Below are positions 33,674 through 45,099 of a DNA stretch of 64,000 nt, one piece after another (within the stretch, counting starts at the first letter, position 1; each line of letters opens with the position of its first letter). The notes under the pieces are model-generated. The model was not told where the DNA came from. It searched no databases and saw nothing but the letters and a program-made list of their open reading frames with translations. The stretch is taken from contig JAFKAC010000039.1 in NCBI GenBank assembly GCA_025766275.1, forward strand, positions 310,001 to 374,000, read 5' to 3'. Source of the DNA: Lactarius indigo (lineage: Eukaryota; Basidiomycota; Agaricomycetes; Russulales; Russulaceae). The position numbers and the translations under genes are program-made.

Positions 33674-36600
33674 GACTCAGGAAGAAGACAAGAAATTACG
33701 GGAGTGGATAGACGAACAGTTAAAGAAGGGATACATAAGGCCTTCCAAATCCCCATATGCGTCATCCTTTTTCTTCATCAAGAAAAAAGATGGGAAACTA
33801 CGACCGGTGCAAGACTACCGGAAGATCAACGCGGTTACCATTCACAATCAATACCCACTCCCTCTCATTTCCGATCTCATCACGGACCTCAGCAACGCCC
33901 ATATTTACACCAAGCTTGACATTAGGTGGGGGTATAATAATATACGCATCAAGGAAGGAGACGAAGAGAAAGCAGCGTTTAAAACGCGATACGGACTATT
34001 CGAACCCACGGTGATGTTTTTTGGCCTGACCAACTCCCCTGCGACGTTCCAGACCATGATGAACTTTATATTTAGAGACATCATGGCAAAGCATGAAGCA
34101 CGTGGAACGGTTATTAGAGTCTACATGGACGACATCGGCATCGCCACTGGGCTCAAACATTCGCTGACAGACCACATTGAGGCGGTTAGAGACGTCCTCC
34201 GCGTATGTGCGGAACACGACCTCTATTACAAGCTCGAAAAATGCCTCTTCCACTCCCCGCGCATGGATTACCTGGGGGTAATCCTTGAAAAGGGGGTGAC
34301 GCGCATGGACCCTGTCAAAATTGCTGGCATCAAGGACTGGCCTACGCCAACCAAAGTTAAGGACGTCCGCTCTTTTCTCGGATTTTGCAATTTTTATCGA
34401 CCTTTCATACGAGGCTTCGCAACTAGAGCACGACCACTTAACAAACTTACACGAAAGGACACCGAGTGGCGTTGGGGAACTGAAGAAGAAAAAGCGTTCC
34501 AGGACCTCAAAACCCTTGTTACCAGCGAGCCAATCCTAGCACACCCCGACCTCACCCAACAATTCGAGTTGGAAGTCGATGCGTTGGGTTTTGCAACGGG
34601 AGCGGTCCTCCTTCAACGCAAAAAGGACGGCAAACGACACCCCATTGGCTACTACTCATCTACTCTCAATGAAGCAGAACGGAACTACGACATTTACGAT
34701 CTCGAACTCCTGGCAATTGTCAAAGCCTTCCGCCATTGGAGGCCCCTTCTAGCAGGCTCCCCCCACAAGATCAAGGTCTTCTCCGACCATCTAAACCTAC
34801 AATACTGGAAGTCACCGCAAAAAATTAGCAGACGCGTTGCCAGGGAAGTACTCGAACTCTCCGAATATGACTTTGAAATTCATCACGTCAAAGGAACCTC
34901 CAATGGACGTGCTGACGCGCTGTCGCGAAGACCAGACTACGATCAAGGGGAACACGACAACGAAGGAATAACAGTACTACCAGACAGCATCTTCATACGC
35001 GCTAACACCCTGGAAGAACCACGAAACCCCAACGGGAGGCCAGAGATCCTACCAGTAGAAATGATTCCTATACACCCCATTTACGAACAAGACATAGCTA
35101 AGTTGAAGCCGTGGGTCGACGCGCATAAACTAAAAGACATTGAAGGGACATGGTATAAAGACGGACGTCGAGTGGTCACCGGAGGCATCCATGACAAACG
35201 CACCATCATCGCCGCACATCACGATTCTCCTGTATACGGCCATCCAGGTATTAAACGCACCCTCCAACTGACAGAACGACACTACTGGTGGCCGCAGATG
35301 AAAAACGACATCACAGATTACGTGAAAGGGTGCGCGGAATGCCAACGACACAAGGTCAATCTCCGCCCCATCCGAGCGCCTCTACAGCCCATCTACCCCA
35401 AACCGGAAGCCCTGCCGTTCGAGACCATCGCAGTGGACTTCATCACCAAACTCCCCATATCTCGCGGCTATGACTCCATTCTAACAGTGACAGATCACGA
35501 TTGCACCAAAGCCGCCGTCTTCATTCCTTGCCATGAAGAGATAACCGCTGAAGGGACAGCTGCTCTGTATGTGTCACACATCTTCCCACGATTTGGACTC
35601 CCCTCGCGTGTTATCAGTGATCGAGACCCACGTTTTGCGTCCAAATTTATGCGAGAGATATGCAAGATCCTTGGCATCAGCCAAAACATCTCAACCGCTT
35701 ATCACCCCAGAACCGACGGCCAATCGGAACGAACAAACCAGTGGCTGGAGCAATACCTCTGCTTCTGGGTAAATGAGCGGCAGGACGATTGGGTTCGATA
35801 TTTACCCATGGCAGAATTCACGCACAACAACTGGCCAAACGAGACCACGTGGGAGTCCCCCTTCTTTCTCTTATCAGGGTACAACCCCCGCGCTGATTGG
35901 ACCGACAGGCCGTCCCCTATCCCACAGGTATCACTACGACTAGATCAGTTTAAACAGGCACAACAACGCGCCTTCTCCTGTATGTTCAGGGCACAAAGGT
36001 CATGGGTCAAACACAAAGATACGCCAAAATTCAAAGAAGGAGACCTTGTGTGGCTCGAAGGACGCCACCTACGTACACACCAACCAACCGCGAAATTAGC
36101 TGCAAAACGGCATGGACCATTTAAGGTCGTCCAGGTGATGTCCCCTGTCAATTATCGCCTCGAGCTTCCCACACAGTGGAGCATCCATAACGTCTTTCAC
36201 ATAGATCTTCTCACACCTTATCGCGAGACACCCACGCACGGACCAAACTATCAACGCCCGCCACCAGATTTGGTAGATAACGAAGAAGAATACGAGGTCG
36301 AGAAGATTCTAGACTCTCGGCGGTTCGGCAGAAGACGTCGGCTCCAGTACCTTATCAAATGGAAGGGCTATCCAGACTCGGACAATCAGTGGGTCGATAA
36401 GGATGACGTCTTCGCAGACCAAGCCATTCGGGACTTCAAAAACTCAAACCCCGACCAAGAAGTACATATAAGGGCTGCAAGATGTCGCACTAAGTCTCCA
36501 TCCCCCACTCCTGAATCCTATCTCCTCATGACTACCAATGCCTCCACACCGAACCCCACGCTCGTCGAACACCTTGCCAGGGGTGCAGTGGCCCGTAACA

Positions 36601-37664
36601 CGCTACACACCTTCAGAGCTCCTGAAGACGTCCCCGACGAAGAGGGGCTTATCACCCAGCAAGAGTGGGACGCTATCCAAAGATGTTTCCCCTTACCTAC
36701 CGGAGGGGTCCTCACCGACGACACCACCCCCACTTACAACATCATCGACCCCGATACCGGTCGACAATACAACACCACCCCCATCACCACTGAAGAACTC
36801 GCCGCCCTTCGAGCGGCTCTCCCGAGCACTGACGAGTGCACAGTCACTCCGAGCATGGGAGATGCAGTGGAAGGAGACGGCGCGCAAGTGGCAGGACGAG
36901 CAACTACACCTAGCGGAGATGCGAAGGAAGGCGAGGAAGGCGAGGCAGAGGTATTGGAGGACGATAACGCTATCTATGACGATAGCGATCAATACCCGGC
37001 GAGACACTCCTTCCTCAGAACACGAAGCCACACTGACGATCCCGATGCCACCCCTTATATCGTCTACACCAACGGAGACCCCATGTACAGGGGAGACATC
37101 CGAGTCTTCCGAGTGGCGCCCCATGAGCCCCGATCTCCCGAAGACGATCCCGCCTCCCTCATGGCGCCAGAAGGGTTCCAGCACAATAGAGGACCCAATT
37201 CAATTCTCTTCAAGGTCACACTCCCCGGAGGGCGAGTTGTGAATGCCGACCATGTGCAAGTGGTCATGTGCGGCAACCCATTCGTGTTGGGGCTGGTGAG
37301 TGGTTCACCGTACGTCTACAGCCAGCCTCTGTACGCCCAACCGCACCGCCCTCACAACGACCGGGCCTTCATTGCCCACGAAGACCTCGTTATGATCAAA
37401 GAGGGAAACACCACCGATCGCGCCCTTGAAAAAATAGGGGATGAGTCTCTCACTGCAGAGATCCATCGTTTCCGAGCAGCCGCGTTTCACGAGGACCGGC
37501 TGCTAATACGCATGAGGGAGATCAGACTGCAGTTGGCAAACGTCACGCAGGATAAGTTGGATTCCATCTATAGGATGGAAAGGGCTAACACCTTTTGGCG
37601 GATTGAGGAGGTGCAGAAGGACTGGCCGCTGTCGGCTTTCATGCGAGGTGGGCCTCGCATCTGA
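33674..37664 (+). CDS. Pol of element A, RT-RNase H-integrase-chromodomain plus C-terminal extension
   Basis: Continues the protease part. RT has VYMDDIG about 150 residues in, RNase H follows (LEVDALG, with Leu in place of the usual Ser, then DLELLAIV), then an integrase HHCC (GHPGIKRTLQLTERHYWWP, CAECQRHK) and DDE residues (VDFITKLP, SDRDPRF, QSERTNQW). A chromodomain follows (YEVEKILDSRRFGRRRRLQY, IKWKGYPDSDNQWV). About 390 residues beyond it form a low-complexity linker and a block shared with element C (MAPEGF, NPFVLGL, PLYAQP, AFIAHEDLV, IGDESLTAE, IYRMERAN). No stop or shift is present. Only the B insertion prevents production of a complete polyprotein. Confidence 0.93.
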
Positions 37665-37675
37665 AAAGGGGGTAA

Positions 37676-38153
37676 TGTTACGATCACAACCGGTTATGAC
37701 TACGGACCGACTCATAGTATTAGTCATGGACATTTACATCATATCAGTCATCATAGTAGTACACATGTGATTGTGGCTTGTGCATGACTCATTCCTAGGA
37801 TAGCTGTACTAGGGTTCGAGCTAGTTACGCTATTGGTTTCCTATCGTTTCAGCGGCGCTTTAAAGCCCGCATGTATCTGTATAAGTAGCTGTCTCGGAAG
37901 ACCAAGAGCCCCATCTTGGTCTTCTTCAATCCACCTTCTATCTAAACCGTCTTGCCTTAGTCTTCAGACTAAGAGTACTTCCGCTCCTATCCATCAAGGG
38001 ATAGTACCTCTTCACCTTAGCTACAGCGTGTGCCAGGAGTGCCCCTGTTTAGCTTGCATTGGGTTGATACAAGATCCCCATTCGCCCTTGCTTTGCTAAG
38101 TCGATTGCGCCTTCCTTGAGTCCAAGTCGGACTAACGCCGGTGGAGCGTAACA
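37676..38153 (+). repeat. 3' LTR of element A (478 bp)
   Basis: Directly follows the polypurine tract and is bordered on the right by cgagg (38154-38158). It is the same length as the 5' LTR. Confidence 0.95.
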
Positions 38154-38158
38154 CGAGG

Positions 38159-38535
38159 TTCATGTTGCAGTGAACATCGCATTGCCAGGGTCTACAGCAG
38201 GGGCATCAGTAACATCGGTGACATCGGAGACTCACCCAGCTACTCCGAGTCGTCAGCGTCCCACGTCAATGCCCAACCCCGCAACCCCCACCCCAATAGT
38301 GAATACTATTGACCTACCCGTCCATCTCCTCCTGGAGCTGATGGATATCCATGACCCATCTCTGACCTTCGACTATGTTGATATGGGGTCGGAGCTTGTT
38401 GACTTTGGTATGAGCACCGTGATGGAGGTGTATGAGATGCACCAGGTATTGCTGGAGACAGTGGGGGGTCTTGGGAAGGAAGGCGCACATAGTCTTCATG
38501 CGTACGTGAAGAAGTGGCTGTTGCCACTGATGTGA
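38159..38535 (+). pseudogene. Hypothetical proline-rich protein gene, 3' part after element A
   Basis: Continuation of the frame that stops at 14748. With one copy of the cgagg duplication removed, the frame reads through the junction and ends with TGA at 38533-38535. The summed exons make 1368 nt (455 residues plus stop). This part has a Ser/Thr/Pro linker, then a probably helical C-terminus (HLLLELMDIHDPSLTFDYVD and HAYVKKWLLPLM). Confidence 0.6.
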
Positions 38536-38562
38536 CCAAATGGGGAAGGTCACGGTGTCACA

Positions 38563-39341
38563 ATGGGTGACAGGCAGGAGGTGGCAGTTGAGGACAAGGT
38601 CGAGGACGTTGAGGTTGTTGAGGTGGTCAGTCCAAGTCGTGTCCCATGCAATAGGAAGGGTAAAGGACGGATGCTGAAAGAAGAGAGTCACAAGGCTATT
38701 TTCATATGGTCAAGTGACAAGGAGGAGGGAGAACAGGAGAGGCAAGGGTGGGTGAAGGACAAAAACCGTGACCCGTTTGTTACGCTCCACCGGCGTTAGT
38801 CCGACTTGGACTCGTGAAAGGCGTAATCGACTTAGCAAAAGTTAAGCGAATGGGGATCACGTGTCAACCCAACGCAGGCTGAACAGGGGCACTCTGGCAC
38901 ACGCTGCAGCAAAGAGGGTAAAGAGAAGTGTTCCTTGGTAAACACTTAGCGGAGGCACACTTAGTCAAAGACTAAGGTAGACAAGAGACGCTTCAGAAGG
39001 TGGATTGAAGAAGACCAAGATGGGGACTCTTGGTCTTCTGAGTCGACTACTTATACAGATACGCGCGGGCTTTAAAGCGCCGCTGGAATAGTAGGTAACC
39101 AATAGCGTAACTAGCTCGAACCCTAGTACCGCTATCCTAGGAATGAGTCATACATGAGTCACAATCACATGCGAACTACTATGCTGACTGATACGATGTA
39201 AGAGTCCATGACTAATATCAATACCGGACCGTAGTCATAACCGGTCATGAGTTGTGTGTAATGAGTCATCAAGTCCGTACCGTAACACCGTTTGACATGG
39301 AGAATAAGTGGGTGGCTACTGAGGCCACATTCGTTGAGTAG
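38563..39341 (+). pseudogene. Small hypothetical gene split by a solo LTR
   Basis: Frame 38563-38777, then 39293-39341 after removing the LTR and one ccgtt copy, giving 87 residues and a TAG stop. The protein is acidic/basic mixed and low in complexity (VEDKVEDVEVVEVV; RKGKGRMLKEE), with a C-terminal DPFDMENKW motif. It directly follows the split hypothetical gene on the same strand and might be its downstream partner or a final exon. No function is recognised. The perfect restoration of the frame across the insertion supports a real coding sequence. Confidence 0.5.
38778..39287 (-). mobile_element. Solo LTR of the X family (510 bp)
   Basis: Inverted copy of the 19-527 LTR, flanked on both sides by ccgtt (38773-38777 and 39288-39292) with no internal sequence. 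This is the product expected from LTR-LTR recombination. Near identity to X indicates recent activity of this family. Confidence 0.95.
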
Positions 39342-39435
39342 ACAACCACCAAGATACCCGTAGCACACAACCACAACACACGTACTAATTGCATAGATTG
39401 TGACAAAGGAGGCAATACACTAGTGAACTGAACGA

Positions 39436-40562
39436 CTACGCAATATATTCGCTGTGCTGGTACCAACTGAAAGCATCCTCTGGTGTCACACTATAGATTG
39501 CCTCCCAAATCACCTTATACGGACCCGCACTGATACCCTCAATCTCACCAAGAATGTAATCACGATTGGCACGTAGCCATGCCTTGATGGAGGAGAACGC
39601 CTCCTCGATAGGGTTCAGGTCGGGCGAGTAAGGGGGGAGATAGATAAGACACATGCTGCATTCCTCAATCATCTCTCGGACCCCATCAACCTTGTGTATC
39701 GCCGCATTATCCATTACAAGAACTGAGTTGGGCAGTGGGTATGGCTGCATGCGGTCGAGCAGCCCTTCAATGAAAGATTGGAAGTCAGCTCCAGTTATCG
39801 CATGGTCAAAGACATCAGCATGAAGGATGCCATCGAGGGACAGTGCGGGAAGGATAGAATACCTGTGGAAGTTAGACAATACAGCCTTGGAAAAAACAAC
39901 AATTACTTACCGTGTAACCCGTACAAAAAATTCTCGGCGACGTGCACAGTCTCCCTGTTGAGCCCACACAAAAGAACACCTCAGAGTCATTCGATTGAAT
40001 GAGCTCTCGTCTGCAAAAACCAGTTGGTGGGCTTCGTAGTGCTCGCCGATGAGCACTTTGTAGGCAATGCGTTCATCCTCATTTTGCTCAATGGCTGGCT
40101 GTGTGATCTGTCGACTTTCAAGTTCCAGTGATTCCAGGGGTTATCATCAAGTCACTTACCGTCTTCATAGTGTATCCCATTCACCAGAGCGTCCTCCAAA
40201 TTGTTGCAGTTGAGACCTCAATTTCAGTGACCCTGAAGAGCTGTGTCTGCAATTCCTCGAGTGAGATGTCGGGTTGCCGCAGTATACAGCCCTCAATAAA
40301 CTGAGGACCATAGTCAGTGCGGTGTCGCAACAAAAAGAAAAGAACGAACGTGTGAATCAAGACCATCAAGGAGATGTGGCCAACCTGGGCATACTGGTAT
40401 CCGAACCACTTCACCTGTTGCAAGGTACATCGCCCTCAACCGTCTCATAGATCGCTCACTGATGCCCAGATACTCTTCTATCTCAGCATCAGATACCCCT
40501 TGATGAGACATGCACAAGGCCACCTCCTTGATTTCTTGAGAAAAGTGATGACGATTGCACAT
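39436..40562 (-). pseudogene. Tc1/mariner-type DDE transposase with one in-frame TGA
   Basis: Exons 40562-40350, 40300-40160, 40107-39911 and 39862-39436 join in phase through introns of 48-52 bp with GT..AG ends. The N-terminus is a helix-turn-helix (SQEIKEVALCMSHQG, EIEEYLGISERSMRRL). The catalytic DDE domain follows: first Asp in VFADESSFNR, second in VLVMDNAAIH, Glu in SPDLNPIEEAF. A TGA at 40183-40181, in the WRTLW*MGYT context, breaks exon 2; CGA to TGA explains it. All catalytic residues remain. Terminal inverted repeats could not be identified, so the element limits are unknown. Confidence 0.8.
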
Positions 40563-40835
40563 TGACAGTGATGGGAAGTGGGGCGATGGGGGGAAAAGAA
40601 AAAAAAAAGATAAGCCTTATTTTTTTCGATCAGATCTCAGATAACTGGTTATCCTTGACCTCCGCTCACTCAGCCCGCTAGTAGCTTTTCCGAAAATCAG
40701 ACTATCGATATGAAAACAGCTGTAATACACTTTGCAATAACAATCAAGTCAACCTAGTGGTCCATATATTGGACATTAGTCAATCCCTTAGTTAGAATCT
40801 GCTTACCCGCTCCTGCCTGCCGTGTAAGTTCCCAC
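40563..40835. repeat. Region upstream of the transposase, with a dispersed repeat at 40660-40833
   Basis: The segment 40660-40833 is the uninterrupted inverted counterpart of 12291-13027 and shows a single TA at the place where the other copy carries a MITE. The preceding 100 bases are A-rich non-coding sequence. Confidence 0.65.
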
Positions 40836-42475
40836 CGTGAACAACACGTGCACCGAATTGGCCCTGAAAATTCCTGACACGTGGCAGCCAATCCTGGCCC
40901 ATCACACGCTTCGTCGAACTCCTCCCCCTCCATGCCGTTCACCGTCCGCTCCCCTCGCCACCTCCCCAACAGCCTGCCGCTACCTCCCTTGTCTCGATCA
41001 TCACTCTGACTGCTCCTCTCACTCGCCATTGTTTCACTCGCTCTGTGGCCATCTACCACCGTGCCGCCGCAGCCTCTCCCAACCTTCCCTCTCCCTCTGC
41101 TTACCACCCCCTTCCGACCCTTCTAATTATCGCATGTCTCCCTCCGTCTCCCTGCCCATGCCACCGTCTCCCCTCATTTCCGCCTTTTTCCCACGATCCC
41201 GCCTGCCCTCTTCCTGCCATTGCGTGTTAAGTGTGGACATTGTCTCTCTCCTCTCACTATCAACTTGCCCGTGCCTCCGCCTGTCCACCTTTCAAACGGT
41301 CTCCTTTTCTCTACTCGTACTTACCGCCGCCTCCTCGCCCGTGCCGTCTCGCTCCGCTATCTGCATGCGATACCTGTTCCTCGCCTTCACCTGCTAGGGG
41401 GTCACCCTTACTGATCACCGTAGTTTCCCCATCCCTGGCGCTGTCTGGTCACCCTGTTTGTCTGCTTCCCGCGTCTCCCCGATCTCCTCACCGTCGCGTG
41501 TCGTGTGATGGAGATCGCTACTTCTCCCTCCTACCGTTCACATTCCCTCGTCGCCATCTTCCCTTCCATCCCGCTGCTTTACCCTGCGTGCCCGCCTTTT
41601 CCTTACTACACCCGCTAATTCATGCCTCGCCCGTATTGCTCCCTTCTTGGTCCCTTTCCAGCCTCGGCATCTCCCACTCCCGCTCCTCGGCGCTTACTTC
41701 CGCTTCCGCTCTCTTCTTCCTCCTGCCCTCTCAGCGTCGCTCGCTCGCTGCCATCCCATGCGAGGGCAACTGTCACCTTCGTCCCTCTGCTGTCCCATAC
41801 AATCCTCGGCGACTTCATGTGGCTTGCCGCCCCCCTTGACGACGTCCTCCTCTTCCTCTCCGTCCCGCCCACTTTTTATTACTCCTTTCTCCTTGTCGTC
41901 GCATCTGAGGGGCTTCTCTTACCTCCGTCATCTCCTTGCATCCTCTGGTTACTCCGCCTGCTTACCCGCGCTGTTATTTCTTCTCGCAGTACCCACTCGT
42001 CGCACTTCCAAGCCAGAACTTGGGTAACGAACATAATTGACGTTCATTGTAATTTCTCTCTCCGCCTCCGCGTTCCTGTTATTTTTTTTTTGTTCGCTGT
42101 TCTAGATGGCTAGGTATAATGGACAGCCACGCGCCATGGTTGGCGCTCATCTCTCCCGGAACGATGCGTGGGGTATGGACTACCTGATTCCTCTTGTCTC
42201 ATTGTAAATGACAATCTGTATGGATCCTTATGATATTATCTTGGTAATATTTACAGTGATATATGTGCACCAAGAATGCGGATATGTGGAGTAGCGCAGA
42301 TCGATCACAAATCGAATAGAAATGCGATGCGAGGAATGGTCTAAGCTGACCGTGACGCACTCCAACCGTCTTGAGTGAGAGAAACGGGATGATGATGGAG
42401 GAGCGTGGGAAAGTTGCGTTGAGAAACGTGTATCCCATACGCTTGTCTATCTCTCCACCGGCCTCACAATTGGCA
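40836..42475. other. Pyrimidine-rich tract and promoter-side region of the Goodbye gene
   Basis: 40890-42020 is strongly C/T-rich on the plus strand and resembles two later tracts (52320-53900, 60660-62300). The long Ser/Pro/Leu-rich frames in it are compositional. 42110-42475 resembles 54130-54330 and 62560-62760 (shared words such as tgtatgg, gtagcgcagatc, gagagaaacgg) and lies directly before the ATG at 42476, so it may be promoter sequence. Confidence 0.5.
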
Positions 42476-44791
42476 ATGTCATCCAGTCACCAGGCGTCCT
42501 CATCATCCACTCCGAACTTTCAACAAATATTCGAAAAGGCACTCAAAGACTATAAGAAGAAGACTGGCACAAACCTGACTGCCCACCCGCTTGCCGCTGA
42601 GATAAACGGCTGTGATTCTCCCGAATCTATCCTCGCCGTACTTCAAGGGAAGGTTAATGAATTGGATCAGACTCGGAGCAACGATGACCGAATCACCAAG
42701 TGGCTCGACCCGACCGTGAATGTCCTCAACGCGCTCTCTTCCACCATCGGTGAGGGCGCTGGCTCGGTAAGTGCAGAAGCCAGGCTCATTACATGTCTCC
42801 CTCACGTTAACCTTCAGGCGTTCCCCCCTACCAAAATCATCTTTTCCGGAATCGGTATTCTCCTCGTAGTGAGTTTCCTCACCCAATTCTCTGCATGGGT
42901 CGCGAGAACCTCAACTCTAGTAGGCAGCAAAGAGCACTGCGACAAGCCGCGATGTGCTAGTCGAACTCTTCGAAAGAATCGAAAGCCTCTTTCAATGCCT
43001 CAAGACCTATACCGAAGTCCCACCGACGCAAGCGGTGATGGATGTACTCGTGAAGATTATGGCCGAAGTTTTGTCGGTCCTTGCCATTGCAACGAAGGGA
43101 GTGAAGGAAAGGCGAACTAGTCGGTATATCTCTTGCGATATGCTCGATCTCGCTCAATTTTGAACAGAAACGATTTTGAAGAAGCTGGCTGGAGTGAGCG
43201 AAATCGAGGATGCCTTGCAGAGGTTTAGAAAGTTGGAGCAGGGGGAGCTCCTCACGGTGATCGCGCAGGTATTAAGGGAAACCAAGAGCGGTGTGTAACT
43301 CTTGCGTCCGGCTACTCACTTCATTTTAACCTCTCCTGTTTAGATGCGAAACAAACAGATGGGATGGCCACGGAGACCGTTAAAAGAATGGACGCCCGTG
43401 ATTCTTCCTCCCTTGACGAGGAGGTCCGATCACCTGAGGAGCCTCCTTCACCCATTCCTTCACCCTCCCACCCTGGTTCATGGCGGTCCGTTCATGAAAG
43501 GGGCGAGTTCAGACGTATGCGCAAAACATCGGAGGCTCACTCGTCAGGACCCGTGATCGAGACGCCAATGCGGCCTCCGCCTGGACCACCTCCCGAACGT
43601 TCGCAGACTGTAGACTCCTGGGGAACTTGGCAAGGCAAGTGTCATTGTTTTCTCACTGCGAGTGCTGTATAACATCCGCAACCCGGTCTTGAATACACCC
43701 CCGCCACCAAATGAATCCACGTTTCGTTTAAAAGTTCCACCACAGCCACACGGACTCTTCGGACCACGCTCACCCCGCTCGTCTAATGAGGCTCTGTCGC
43801 TTGACGAGCCTCCTGAACCCCCCCGCTTTGGCGCATGGGAGTCTGTCCACGCTGTTAGGAAACCGGAGGCCTGGCCGCGCGGCCGGCCAGCATGGGCAAC
43901 TTGGAAAGGTAAATGTCATTTTTCTTCATTACGAATGACATTTAACGTCCGCCAACAGTGCAAAGTGATCTCGAACACACACCGCCAGAGAGTCCACCAG
44001 AGCTCTTTATACCGCGCTTACCACGCTCGTCTATTGAGGAACTTCCTCCTACATCCTTCCGCACCAACACGAGGCGGCCTGTTAAGCAGCGGCGTGTATT
44101 CAAGCGCGCTAGTGAGAAATTGGAGGACCCCACAGGACACGTCGTTGAGGCACAACCTCCCGGCCGTGTGCGCCGGCGGTTTCGCCAGGCGACTTTGCAA
44201 GGTAAATATCGAATATTTTTTTTTGTTACATATAAACCGCATATAACAGCCGCCAATAGCGCCAACAACGCCAGGTGGCCTTTCACCCCGCTCGTCTATT
44301 GATGAGCCTCCTGCACCATTACAGCCACGCGACCATTTAGGACCACGTTCACCCCGCTCGTCTATTGAGGAGTTCCCTGCACCCGTTCGCCAGCAGCGTG
44401 TATTCACACGTCCTCATAAAAAATCGGAGGCTCACTCATCAGGAGGTATCAGTGAGACGCCAATGTACACACCGCCTGCACAACCCCCCGGCCGTATGCG
44501 CCGGCGGGCTGTTCACTCGGGCTGGAAAACTTAGCAAGGTAAATATCATTGTTTTTTTCTTTGTCATAAGCCGCATGTAATACCCGTCAACAGTGCAACC
44601 TGGTCTCGATGCATGCCGCCGTCCAGTATACCCACAACTCATCTAGCAGGTACGGCATAGACACGGCGAAGTTCAAGGAGACGCCCAATGCGTGTACCTT
44701 GGGTGTTCGGATCGCGGTTCCCTCCCTTGAGAATAGTACGTACACTGTAATTCCAGATACTGGCGCAAACTACAAGACATACGCGCCATGA
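42476..44791 (+). pseudogene. Goodbye-domain gene with repeated proline/serine-rich exons, no NACHT
   Basis: Exon 1 (42476-42766, 291 nt) is the same length as exon 1 of the two NLR genes and aligns with them (PNFQQIFEKALKDYKKKTG, ITKWLDPTVNVLNALSS). Exons 42818-42868 (IIFSGIGILLV) and from 42924 complete a Goodbye-type STAND N-terminal domain. From about 43345 NACHT is replaced by repeated exons (about 43345-43636, 43720-43908, 43959-44201, 44260-44538, 44594-44791). Each ends in a WxTWxG-like codon set before GTAAAT and carries SPRSS(I/N)EE-type motifs. An in-frame TAG at 44532-44534 and a damaged junction near 43636-43690 suggest decay. The gene points opposite to the NLR genes. Exon borders beyond the Goodbye part are approximate. 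Confidence 0.6.
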
Positions 44792-44926
44792 GCCGAGCGG
44801 TCCAAGAAGACGATATATAACTAACTCCTGCGATTCTTTTGAGTAGGAGGAGGTGACTATCGGGGTTTATTTAGTACATGTTTACAATGACACCGGTAGA
44901 ATATATGCGTTAGTCCTGACCTGATA
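44792..44926. other. Convergent intergenic region
   Basis: About 135 bases separate the ends of two convergent genes. The part near 44850-44926 resembles the 3' flanks of the other two NLR copies (around 54740-54837 and 63250-63338), so it is probably the NLR 3' untranslated region. Confidence 0.4.
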
Positions 44927-45099
44927 CTAATGACCGTAGAGCAGACCCATCAACGCTACGCATTCTGCGCGCCGCGCTCGCCCCGCGGCTAGTCTGATAG
45001 AGTATACCGATGGCAACCATTGCATCTCTTCTCTTATAGTCTCCCGTAGAAGCTGGAATGGAAGCTGGTCTTCTTTGTTCTTCACATTTAAATCAGCAC

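Larger units (their letters stand above)
14749..38153 (+). mobile_element. Ty3/Gypsy chromovirus, element A (contains nested B and C)
   Basis: Two 478-bp LTRs differ at only five sites and are flanked by the 5-bp duplication cgagg (14744-14748 and 38154-38158). Own sequence is 14749-17971 and 33674-38153. Polypurine tract gaaaaggggg at 37663-37672. Gag and pol overlap in a -1 arrangement. Pol is continuous once element B and one cccat are removed. Confidence 0.95.

Noticed and set aside
40854..40880. Inverted match to the start of the third unit (about 60618-60640)
   Set aside because: Only about 20 bases match and the flanks do not, so it may be chance.
41231..41839. 202-codon ORF before the Goodbye gene
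   Set aside because: C/T-rich composition, multiple overlapping frames, and no conservation with the other tracts.
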